NCBI GenBank assembly: GCA_016721115.1
Contig: JADKIW010000001.1
Location: forward strand, 2,309,501-2,373,500
Direction of reading: 5' to 3'
DNA from: Candidatus Defluviilinea proxima
GTDB taxonomy: Bacteria; Chloroflexota; Anaerolineae; Anaerolineales; Villigracilaceae
DNA length: 64,000 nt
The notes beneath the pieces were generated by a model, which searched no databases, had not been told where the DNA came from, and was given only the letters and a program-made list of their open reading frames with translations. Both the position numbers and the translations under genes were made by a program. Below are positions 24,418 to 31,910 of the stretch, one piece after another (position 1 is the first letter of the stretch; each line of letters starts with the position of its first letter).

Positions 24418-24804
24418 CTAGGATTTGTGCTTTGGCGGTTCTTGCCCTTTCCACGGCATATAAGCACCACATCCATCAAATGTTAAATGTAACATGTCAG
24501 CAAGTTTACAGAATCGACGTGTTTGTTCATTCAATATTTCCAATGTCCATGATTGTGATATTGGCACAGTAATTGTCCAACCTTTGAGAATAAAAAGAGT
24601 TCGATTTATACTTTTCTTGGCTGATAACCCCGCTTTCTCTAACCCGGCAATTAACTCGTCAGCTGCTTGTTCTTTTGATGTGTAAAAGTGGAACTCGACC
24701 TCAAACTCGGCGCCTGAGGTGATACCAAAATCCAGCCATCTATGCCATAACATTTCATTTGTTTTTAATTGGTATGGGAGGTCGTTAGCCATATAAGCAT
24801 CCAA
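24418..24804 (-). CDS. RraB-like protein (regulator of ribonuclease E type)
   Basis: A 128-residue soluble protein. EFEVEFHFYTSKEQAADELI near residue 34, a Trp-containing strand and the ending LADMLHLTFDGCGAYMP follow the RraB domain, whose best-known member inhibits RNase E. Only the general pattern supports this, so the target here is unknown. The start may be ATG 24804 or ATG 24792; neither has a strong ribosome site. Confidence 0.6.
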   Translation of the reverse strand: MDAYMANDLPYQLKTNEMLWHRWLDFGITSGAEFEVEFHFYTSKEQAADELIAGLEKAGLSAKKSINRTLFILKGWTITVPISQSWTLEILNEQTRRFCKLADMLHLTFDGCGAYMPWKGQEPPKHKS

Positions 24805-24831
24805 AGTTTAATTGCGTAGCTGTTTTACTCA

Positions 24832-25539
24832 TTACCCAAACCCCAATCCTTTTTCTTTCAACGAGACCCACTTCCCCTGACCGATCACAAGATGATCAAG
24901 TACTTCCACATCCAAGAGTTTGCCTGCCTGCACGATGGCACGCGTCACAGCGACATCATCGGGGCTGGGAGTGGGGTCTCCGCTGGGGTGGTTGTGGATC
25001 ACAATGATCGCAGAAGAATTTTTCCGTACCGCTTCTTTGAAGATTTCACCAACTCTTACTTGTGATGAGTTGACCGAGCCTTTGTACACTTCCACGGTTT
25101 CCATCACGCGGTTTCTTCTATCGAGCAATATCACGCGCAGATGTTCCTGCTCCAACGCGGACATTTCATACGAAACCAATGCGGCCGCATCGGCAGGGGA
25201 GTTGATCGAGGGGCGTTCTTCCGGGGATTCGAGAGTCAATCGTCGGCCGAGTTCGATGGCGGCTTTGATCTCTGCGGCTTTCGCCTCACCTATCGCATGT
25301 TGTTTTGTAAGGTCAACGAATGGGGCGCGGTGGAGACCGGTCAGCCCGCCGAATTTGTTGAGCAGGCGTTGTCCTACCTCGACCGCATTCTCGCCTTTCA
25401 CACCGACTCGTAACAGGATGGCAATTAATTCAGCGTTGGTCAAGGCTTGGGGTCCCAATGAAGCAAGCCTCTCGCGCGGACGATCCGAAGCGTGTAAGTC
25501 CATGATGCGATAGATTGGTTTGGAGTTTGTTTCGGCCAT
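24832..25539 (-). CDS. radC: RadC family JAB-domain protein
   Basis: A 235-residue protein. The N-terminal helix-hairpin-helix part has RPRERLASLGPQALTNAELI. The JAB/MPN domain carries the zinc motif IVIHNHPSGDPTPSPDDVAV with an upstream catalytic Glu in VGEIFKEAV. RadC proteins were once linked to DNA repair, but the biochemical role is unsettled. Length and motifs are complete. It reads away from the tRNA genes on the opposite strand. Confidence 0.95.
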   Translation of the reverse strand: MAETNSKPIYRIMDLHASDRPRERLASLGPQALTNAELIAILLRVGVKGENAVEVGQRLLNKFGGLTGLHRAPFVDLTKQHAIGEAKAAEIKAAIELGRRLTLESPEERPSINSPADAAALVSYEMSALEQEHLRVILLDRRNRVMETVEVYKGSVNSSQVRVGEIFKEAVRKNSSAIIVIHNHPSGDPTPSPDDVAVTRAIVQAGKLLDVEVLDHLVIGQGKWVSLKEKGLGFG

Positions 25540-25646
25540 GAGACTCCCTCAATAGGTAGGATGTCTCTATTTTACAGCGAATCTTGTGGAGTGCTTTGCT
25601 TGACATCCCCCAACCCCTCAAGTAGAATTCGGGTCGCCTTATTTAC

Positions 25647-25719
25647 GGGCCTGTAGCGCAGTTGGGAGCGCGCCTCAATCGCACTGAGGAGGTCAGGGGT
25701 TCGAATCCCCTCAGGTCCA
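25647..25719 (+). tRNA. tRNA-Ala (anticodon CGC)
   Basis: 73 bases fold as a standard cloverleaf: acceptor GGGCCTG / CAGGTCC, anticodon stem CCTCA / TGAGG with loop ATCGCAC, and T-arm GGTTCGAATC. The loop places CGC at positions 34-36. CCA is not encoded. Confidence 0.95.
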
Positions 25720-25776
25720 CTAGGCAGTGAACGGTGGACAAATGGAAAGCTGGTTCACTGCTCACAAAAAGAATAT

Positions 25777-25849
25777 GGGCCCATAGCGCAGTTGGGAGCG
25801 CGTCTCAATGGCATTGAGAAGGTCGAGGGTTCGAATCCCTCTGGGTCCA
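25777..25849 (+). tRNA. tRNA-Ala (anticodon GGC)
   Basis: 73 bases, acceptor GGGCCCA / TGGGTCC, anticodon stem TCTCA / TGAGA with loop ATGGCAT, giving GGC. It is closely related to the preceding tRNA-Ala (57 bases between them), as expected of a tandem duplication with a changed anticodon. CCA is not encoded. Confidence 0.95.
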
Positions 25850-25855
25850 CTAGCG

Positions 25856-25884
25856 AGAGCGATTAGAAAACCTAGTCGCTCTTA
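25856..25884 (+). terminator. Hairpin after the tRNA-Ala pair
   Basis: AGAGCGATTAG pairs with CTAGTCGCTCT (one G-T pair) over a 5-base loop. A long T-run is absent, so termination is probable but not certain. Confidence 0.55.
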
Positions 25885-25893
25885 TGCTATAAT
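25885..25893 (+). promoter_or_regulatory. Extended -10 promoter of the leuS leader
   Basis: TGCTATAAT (TGN plus a perfect -10) lies just upstream of the T-box leader. No -35 match is seen. Confidence 0.65.
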
Positions 25894-25899
25894 GAACGA

Positions 25900-26197
25900 A
25901 CATAATTAAAAGTCAAGACAGGAGTAGTAGGTCATCCCGTCAGCGAGTTGGGAGAGTGAGGTGGAAGCCCAACAACAGTGTCAACGGGACACTTTAAAGA
26001 CTGAACTCGCCTGTTACTCGATCGAGAGACTTGGATGGTGAAACGAAGTAGTCATCCACGGGTATGCCCGTTATCGCAGTTAAAGTGACGTTTACAGGTT
26101 CGAACGTTGAAACGTTTGAACGTTCCAACTTGAAAACGTAATTCGGGTGGTACCGCGGAGAGAACTCTTCGTCCCTGTTGTGGATGAAGGGTTTTTT
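25900..26197 (+). promoter_or_regulatory. T-box riboswitch for leuS
   Basis: The hallmark T-box GGGTGGTACCGCG is at 26145-26157. It is followed by a terminator with stem CTCTTCGTCC / GGATGAAGGG (26165-26191) and TTTTTT. Stem I appears to close with ACAGG and CCTGT. In the opposing strand the specifier position reads GAACTCG, giving CTC (26006-26008), a leucine codon, which fits the leuS gene downstream. Uncharged tRNA-Leu would pair with the specifier and stabilise the antiterminator. Confidence 0.93.
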
Positions 26198-26294
26198 GTT
26201 TTTTACGGACAATGGACGGTAGACCATGGACGATGAGAAGAACTTCATGGTCGATTGTCCACGGCCCATCGTCAAATTTAGAAAGGAGGCACGT

Positions 26295-26393
26295 ATGATC
26301 GCAGAACAAATCTTTGAAATCAGGACGGTGTCCTGCCTTCTCGCATGGAGCGTCAATGCCGTGCGCCTCCTCACGCTGAAAGTCAAAAATTGA
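26295..26393 (+). CDS. Possible leader ORF between T-box and leuS
   Basis: A 32-codon ORF begins at ATG 26295 with a near-ideal ribosome site (AAAGGAGG, 5 bases before the start region). It contains five leucine codons, including two adjacent pairs (CTT CTC and CTC CTC). It lies after the T-box terminator, so it is on the readthrough transcript. It may be a translated leader, or only a remnant. No homology is recognised. The DNA before it (26210-26275) contains an imperfect inverted repeat with GGACAATGGAC-like arms. Confidence 0.4.
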   Translation: MIAEQIFEIRTVSCLLAWSVNAVRLLTLKVKN

Positions 26394-26463
26394 ATGTCAA
26401 AGGTCAGATTTTGACCTGAGACTTGAAACCTGGAACCTGAAACTATTAAACAATGAGGTAAGA

Positions 26464-29376
26464 ATGGCTGTTACAAAGAAAAGTAAAACTACAAAGAAAA
26501 CTGTCGCGAAGAAACCGTCTCCCAAGACGAAGAAAATAGCGGCAGTAAAAAAGGCAGTGGTTAAAAAAGCGACTCCGAAGAAAACGGCAGTCAAGAAAGT
26601 CGCTGTAAAGACATCGTCCTCGAAGGCGAAAGCCACTCCTGCCAAAAAGACAACCCCGAAGGCAAAACCTGCTGTTACGAAAAAGGTTGTTGCCAAGAAG
26701 ACAGCAACAAAAGCGATTGTGGTTGCGCCCGTCAAGGCTATTACGCCTGTGACCCCAAAGCCCAAGGCTGTTGTGCCTGTGGAGAAGAAACAGTCCGCTA
26801 TTCAGGCGGTAAAGGAAGTGAAACCCGTGAAGGAAGAAACCAAAAAGGACATTTCCTATTCTCCTAAAGCTCTTGAAGCCAAGTGGCAGAAGAAATGGGA
26901 AGCAGACAAGCTGTACCGTTCTGTGATCGATGAGAGCCGACCTAAGCATTACGCGTTGACCATGTTGCCGTATCCGAGTGGTGACTTGCATATTGGTCAC
27001 TGGTATGCGATGACGCCTTCAGACGCGCGTGCCCGTTACATGCGGATGAAAGGCTACAACGTATTGTTCCCGATGGGTTTTGATGCGTTCGGTCTGCCCG
27101 CGGAGAACGCCGCCATTAAAAGCGGTATTCACCCCATGGTGCGCACGCGGGACAATATCGTCCGCATGCGTGGGCAGTTGCGCTCGATGGGCGCGATGTT
27201 CGATTGGGAACGTGAAGCGGTCTCATGCGAGCCTGAATACTACAAGTGGACTGAGTGGTTCTTCATCCAGTTATACAAGGCTGGGTTGGCCTACCGCAAA
27301 CTATCGCCAGTGGATTTCTGCCCGAACTGCAATACGACATTGGCACGTGAACAGGTTTGGGGCGACGACCGTCATTGTGAACGATGCGGCACGCCTGTCA
27401 TCAAGAAGGACTTGAGTCAGTGGTTCTTCAAAACGACCAAGTATGCTGATGAACTGTTGAACTTCGATGGCATTGACTGGCCTCAAACGGTCAAGACTCT
27501 GCAAACGAATTGGATCGACCGCAGTGAAGGTGCATCGGTCGTCTTCAAGACCGAAATCGGAAACCATGGTGTAGAGGTCTTTACGACTCGTCCCGATACG
27601 TTGTGGGGCGCGACTTTCATGGTCTTCTCGCCTGAGCATCCATTGGTGGATGAATTGACCACACCTGAGAACAAAGTCGCTGTCGAAGAGTATAAGTCAC
27701 AAGCCGCGCGTCAATCGGATATTCAACGTGGCGCTATCGACAAAGAAAAGACTGGCGTGTTCACGGGCGCTTATGCCATCAACCCGGTCAATCAGGCGCG
27801 CATTCCGATCTGGATCGCAGATTATGTTTTGATGTCCTATGGCACGGGCGCGATCATGGCTGTCCCTGCACACGATGAACGTGACTTCGCATTTGCCAAA
27901 AAGTATGAACTGCCTATTATCCCAGTGATCCAGCCCGAAGGTCAGAGCGAAGCGGGTGTTTTAGAGTCCGCATTTATTGGGGCTGGTGTCATGATCAATT
28001 CTGGTATGTTGGATGGTACGAAAGTCAACACAGAAAAAGGACGGAAGAATCCCAGCATCGCAAAAGTCATTGACTGGCTGGAAGCGCAGGGCATCGGCAA
28101 AGAGTCGGTCAACTATCGCTATCGCGATTGGTTGATCTCGCGCCAGCGATATTGGGGCGCACCGATCCCGATGATCCATTGCGATGTGCATGGATGGAAT
28201 CCTGTGCCTGACGATCAATTGCCTGTGACGTTGCCCGAAGATGTGGAATGGAAGCCAACCGGCGAAAGCCCGTTGAAACTGCATCCCACATGGAAGAATA
28301 CCACCTGTCCTGTGTGTGGTGAACCTGCCACACGTGAAACCGATACGATGGATACATTTATGTGTTCGTCATGGTATCACCTGCGTTACCTGTCGCCGAA
28401 GTATGACAAAGGTCCGTTTGATGATAAGGAATATAACTATTGGATGCCTGTTGATACCTATACGGGTGGCATCGAACATGCCACCATGCATCTGTTGTAC
28501 ACTCGCTTCTTCCACAAGGCTTTGCGTGATGCAGGCATCACTGAAGGTGGCGAGCCGATGTTGCAGTTGCGCAATCAAGGCATGGTATTGGGCGAAGATA
28601 ACGAGAAGATGTCGAAGAGCCGCGGCAACGTCATTGCGCCCGATGTGTTGGTGGATCGTTATGGCGCCGACACCGTCCGCGCGTATTTGATGTTCTTCGC
28701 GCGTTGGGATATGGGCGCTCCGTGGGACTCACAAGGCATTGAAGGATCCGCACGTTGGATTCGCCGCACATGGAATCTGTTCACTGATCCCTCGCCTGCC
28801 TCTTCCAACCCGACGGCTGGTTCAGCCTTCGATGGACGTCAATTGCGCCGACGCGTTCACCAGACCCTGCGCAAAGTGACTCGTGATTTCGAAAACTTTG
28901 AATTCAACACGATCATCTCCTCGTTGATGGAATTGATGAATGACATGTATAAAGCACGTGAGGCTGGTGCGGTTGGTTCCCCTGAATGGAACGAAGCACA
29001 GGAGATCTACTTGAAGATGCTGGCCCCTGTTGCGCCGCACATCGCCGAAGAACTGTGGACGAATCACATGGGCAAGCCATACTCGGTCCATCAGCAGGAT
29101 TGGCCGAAATTCGATGAAGCCGCCGCGAAAGAAGATTCCATCGAACTGCCGGTTCAGGTCAATGGCAAAGTGCGTGACCGCATCACGGTCCCAGCCGAAG
29201 CTACGGAAGATGAGATCAAGTCTGCCGCGCTGGCTTCTGAAGTCGTGCAAAAGTTCCTGGAGGAAGGAGCCGAAGAAGGTCATCGTAGCGAACCGCAGAT
29301 TGGTGAGCATTGTTATATAAGACAGCCAGATAAGAAGAAGCCCTTGAGAGTCGAAAGATTTTCAAGGGCTTTTTGA
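26464..29376 (+). CDS. leuS: Leucyl-tRNA synthetase with Lys/Ala-rich N-terminal extension; 3' frameshift likely
   Basis: The class I synthetase attaches leucine to tRNA-Leu. The core begins near residue 131 (YSPKALEAKWQKKW), with HIGH motif LHIGHW at about 175, a zinc-type CPNC and CERCG pair, an editing domain, and NEKMSKSRGN at about 713. Before the core are about 130 residues rich in Lys, Ala, Pro and Thr, like histone H1 or AlgP tails, which normal LeuRS lacks. As read, the last 35 residues are not LeuRS-like and run into the terminator. In the next frame the DNA encodes KKVIVANRRLVSIVI with stop TAA at 29318-29320, the expected LeuRS C-terminus. A 1- or 2-base shift near 29258-29267 (CTGGAGGAAGGAG) explains this. 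Confidence 0.93.
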   Translation: MAVTKKSKTTKKTVAKKPSPKTKKIAAVKKAVVKKATPKKTAVKKVAVKTSSSKAKATPAKKTTPKAKPAVTKKVVAKKTATKAIVVAPVKAITPVTPKPKAVVPVEKKQSAIQAVKEVKPVKEETKKDISYSPKALEAKWQKKWEADKLYRSVIDESRPKHYALTMLPYPSGDLHIGHWYAMTPSDARARYMRMKGYNVLFPMGFDAFGLPAENAAIKSGIHPMVRTRDNIVRMRGQLRSMGAMFDWEREAVSCEPEYYKWTEWFFIQLYKAGLAYRKLSPVDFCPNCNTTLAREQVWGDDRHCERCGTPVIKKDLSQWFFKTTKYADELLNFDGIDWPQTVKTLQTNWIDRSEGASVVFKTEIGNHGVEVFTTRPDTLWGATFMVFSPEHPLVDELTTPENKVAVEEYKSQAARQSDIQRGAIDKEKTGVFTGAYAINPVNQARIPIWIADYVLMSYGTGAIMAVPAHDERDFAFAKKYELPIIPVIQPEGQSEAGVLESAFIGAGVMINSGMLDGTKVNTEKGRKNPSIAKVIDWLEAQGIGKESVNYRYRDWLISRQRYWGAPIPMIHCDVHGWNPVPDDQLPVTLPEDVEWKPTGESPLKLHPTWKNTTCPVCGEPATRETDTMDTFMCSSWYHLRYLSPKYDKGPFDDKEYNYWMPVDTYTGGIEHATMHLLYTRFFHKALRDAGITEGGEPMLQLRNQGMVLGEDNEKMSKSRGNVIAPDVLVDRYGADTVRAYLMFFARWDMGAPWDSQGIEGSARWIRRTWNLFTDPSPASSNPTAGSAFDGRQLRRRVHQTLRKVTRDFENFEFNTIISSLMELMNDMYKAREAGAVGSPEWNEAQEIYLKMLAPVAPHIAEELWTNHMGKPYSVHQQDWPKFDEAAAKEDSIELPVQVNGKVRDRITVPAEATEDEIKSAALASEVVQKFLEEGAEEGHRSEPQIGEHCYIRQPDKKKPLRVERFSRAF
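29338..29374 (+). terminator. Terminator after leuS
   Basis: AAGCCCTTGA pairs exactly with TCAAGGGCTT across a 14-base loop, followed by a T-run. It overlaps the end of the leuS ORF as read, but lies just beyond the alternative stop at 29320. Confidence 0.9.
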
Positions 29377-29514
29377 TTCACATTCCCACAAAAGTACTGC
29401 CGTTATTTTGGCAATCATTCTGCAACATCACGGCAACCCTAATGCAACGGTACTAACCTTTATCTAGACCTACAATGAGAATAGTTTTTCCACCAAATCC
29501 AGAAGGAGAATGTA

Positions 29515-30762
29515 ATGATGAAATTCAAAAGCCTTTTGCAGATCCTTGTTGTAGTTGTGATGTTGTTTGCGGTTGTAGGAAGTTTCCAATCTGCGCAGGC
29601 ACAATCCGGGGACCCAGTGGTTGTAGTGCGTGATCTCACCTATTGGGATGCCACTTATGCTGGATATGTAGATGCCAACCGCATCGAAAAATGGCCTGTC
29701 CTGTTCACTGAAACCGAAAATTTCTCTGTGAACGCTGCTGCCAGCGGAGATGGCTTGACCACCGTGGTCATCTTGACCGATGCAAACGGTAACGAGATCA
29801 CACGTGGTAATGGCTCGTTGACCAGTTCTCAGCCAGCCGGAAGTTACTTTGTACTGGTTGAACCTGGAACCGGCAGTGGTTTCTATTCCTTTACCATCCG
29901 GCGTGTAACAATCACTCCACCTCCAACCGATCCATCATCCTCAGTGAGTGCTCAGCCCGATAGTGTGAAGGTGGGAGAAATCTCCACCGTCAGCGTTAGC
30001 TTGGATAACATCCCTGAAGGTGGATATACGAGCGCAGAATTCACTTGTACCTATGATATGAGCAAGATCGAAGTGAGCAACATTGTTGTTGCCGGTTTGT
30101 TTGGTGCCGATTCTGCTACAGCACTCAGCGGCCCAACGAACGGCAGTTTCATTGTGGCAGTTGCGGGAAGTAACGGAAACAGAGCTCTGACAGATGGTGT
30201 TGCGTTCACCTTCAATGCGAAGGGTCTGCAGGAAGGCCAGGCTACGATTACGTGTGTGGCCCGCGTTTCCAAGGGCGATAATGTCCTCATAACACTTCCG
30301 GCCACTTCTATTACTTTGACGATTACCGGCGTTGTAGTTGAGCCTGTGAATGGAACTTTGACCGGGCAAGTCCTTGCTGGCAAGGCTGTGACCATCGGTC
30401 TGTATGACGCGCAGGACACCCTGGTCACTTCGGTCGCTGCCAACACAGATGGCACCTTTAGCCTCACGGCTCCTGCTGGGACCTATACTGTTGTCGGAAC
30501 GGCGAGCGGCTTTCTCAACGCAGAAGGTTCGGCTGTCATCACTGCGAATGCGACCACCGCCAAGACTGCGGTGACCCTGTTGGCTGGTGATATTGATGGC
30601 AATGGAGTTATCGACCAATTCGATGCCCTTACCATTGGCATGAGCTACAACACTGCAGTTCCCTCCGCTGCTGACTTGAACAATGATGGCACCATCAATG
30701 TTCTCGACCTGGAACTGCTCGCTGCCAACTACCGCTTGACAGGTCCTATTAACTGGCCGTAA
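29515..30762 (+). CDS. Secreted cohesin-dockerin protein
   Basis: A 415-residue secreted protein. After the signal peptide (1-29, ending AQA) comes a pre-peptidase-like beta domain (about 30-130), then a cohesin domain (about 140-270: VKVGEISTVSVSLDNIPEGG, YDMSKIEVSNI, FTFNAKGLQEGQATITC). A Cna-B/carboxypeptidase-regulatory domain (about 283-355) precedes a C-terminal dockerin with two calcium loops: GDIDGNGVIDQFDALTIG and ADLNNDGTINVLDLELLA. Cohesin binds dockerin in cellulosomes; one chain with both could self-associate or form a chain. Ribosome site AGAAGGAGA. Two more cohesin genes follow on the same strand. Confidence 0.88.
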   Translation: MMKFKSLLQILVVVVMLFAVVGSFQSAQAQSGDPVVVVRDLTYWDATYAGYVDANRIEKWPVLFTETENFSVNAAASGDGLTTVVILTDANGNEITRGNGSLTSSQPAGSYFVLVEPGTGSGFYSFTIRRVTITPPPTDPSSSVSAQPDSVKVGEISTVSVSLDNIPEGGYTSAEFTCTYDMSKIEVSNIVVAGLFGADSATALSGPTNGSFIVAVAGSNGNRALTDGVAFTFNAKGLQEGQATITCVARVSKGDNVLITLPATSITLTITGVVVEPVNGTLTGQVLAGKAVTIGLYDAQDTLVTSVAANTDGTFSLTAPAGTYTVVGTASGFLNAEGSAVITANATTAKTAVTLLAGDIDGNGVIDQFDALTIGMSYNTAVPSAADLNNDGTINVLDLELLAANYRLTGPINWP

Positions 30763-30781
30763 CACAACATGATAGATGATC

Positions 30782-30813
30782 ACATGGGCGCACGTGTATA
30801 TGTGCGCCCATGT
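30782..30813 (+). promoter_or_regulatory. 12-bp hairpin before the cohesin-FHA gene
   Basis: ACATGGGCGCAC pairs perfectly with GTGCGCCCATGT over 8 bases. It has no T-run, so it may be an mRNA-processing or attenuation structure. A possible upstream ATG (30810) lies inside the right arm, which argues for ATG 30828 as the real start. Confidence 0.6.
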
Positions 30814-30827
30814 CATGGAATTATCCT

Positions 30828-31808
30828 ATGAGACTTATCGTTGCAATTATTCTTGTATTTGTTTTTGCTTTTTCATTCGTCCCTGGTGTCCATGCGCAGG
30901 TATCGGAAACGATCTGGTTGACTGCCAATACCACTGCATATAAAACCGGTGAAACCGTGCTGATCACGGTCAATGCAATGTCTGTCACTCCCATCCAGGG
31001 ATTCACATTTCAGGTTCGCTATGATCCCGCTTGTCTCAAACCTGTCAATGCCACGAGCCCCATTCCAGGTATGAACGGTTTATCACTACCCCAAACCTCC
31101 GGTCTTGTAGATGCATCCTTTGCCAGCACCACCCCGCAAATAGTGAATGGCGTACTGGCTGAATTGAGATTTGTAACACTTGGTGGTTGCCAGACCGGCA
31201 TCAATTTGGAGAACGCTGCGCTGGCTGTTCGCAATGAAAAAGGATTTGCTGCCCCGCTCCCTGGTGTGAAATTTTCCCAGAGCAGTATTGCTTTGAATGT
31301 GGATTCGGCGGTGGGTGAACAATCCGATCAACCTGTATCGGGTACGCCGCTTCCTCTCGACCCGACGATTGGTTCCCCTTCGAATTTTCAGTCTCCCCTT
31401 TGGGGTGTTGCCGCGATCACGATCTTCCTGATTCTTGGTCTTGGTTTTGGCATTTACAAGGTGATCCAGAAAACTGCTGGCATGGCCTATGTCGACCAAC
31501 CATCGCCTTCCTTCTTGAAGCCGGTTGCCGTCAGTTTCAAGATGGGTTCACGTGCTGGCAAAAGGTTTTCACTGAACAGACTGCCCTGTGTGATTGGCCA
31601 TGACCCGTCCAACGATATCTGTCTTGATGACCCACAGGTGATCGGGCAACACATCAAGATCTACGCCGCCAATAACGATTATTACCTCATGGATTTGGGC
31701 GGCGAGACATTCGTCAATGGCCGGGCCGTGCGAAAAAGCTCTGCCGTCTTGAAATCTGGTGATGTGGTACGCCTCGGAAGACGTGTCCTGTTTGTGTTTG
31801 GAACCTAG
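30828..31808 (+). CDS. Cohesin-transmembrane-FHA protein
   Basis: A 326-residue protein. A signal peptide (about 1-24, VHAQ) precedes an outer cohesin domain (about 30-160: YKTGETVLITVNAMSVTP, FTFQVRYDPACLKPVN, NGVLAELRFVTLG). A Pro-rich linker and one transmembrane helix (about 190-213) lead to a cytoplasmic FHA domain (about 235-326: LPCVIGHDPSNDICLDD, GQHIKIYA, FVNGRAV). FHA domains bind phosphothreonine, but here the usual arginine after IG is His and the usual serine before xxH is not present. The protein would link an extracellular dockerin partner to an intracellular complex. It lies between two cohesin-dockerin genes. Confidence 0.88.
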   Translation: MRLIVAIILVFVFAFSFVPGVHAQVSETIWLTANTTAYKTGETVLITVNAMSVTPIQGFTFQVRYDPACLKPVNATSPIPGMNGLSLPQTSGLVDASFASTTPQIVNGVLAELRFVTLGGCQTGINLENAALAVRNEKGFAAPLPGVKFSQSSIALNVDSAVGEQSDQPVSGTPLPLDPTIGSPSNFQSPLWGVAAITIFLILGLGFGIYKVIQKTAGMAYVDQPSPSFLKPVAVSFKMGSRAGKRFSLNRLPCVIGHDPSNDICLDDPQVIGQHIKIYAANNDYYLMDLGGETFVNGRAVRKSSAVLKSGDVVRLGRRVLFVFGT

Positions 31809-31910
31809 CTAAAGAAATAGTGGCGCTCGTTATGTATGGAGAGCACCATGAGTATGTGGCATTGTGTCATAGCCCCGGAATAGTTGTCATATTGATTAAG
31901 GAAAATAGAG

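Noticed and set aside
12000..25000. Possible integron integrase or other recombinase within the cassette region
   Set aside because: No tyrosine or serine recombinase motifs are found in any frame; the attC sites therefore appear without their enzyme in this window.
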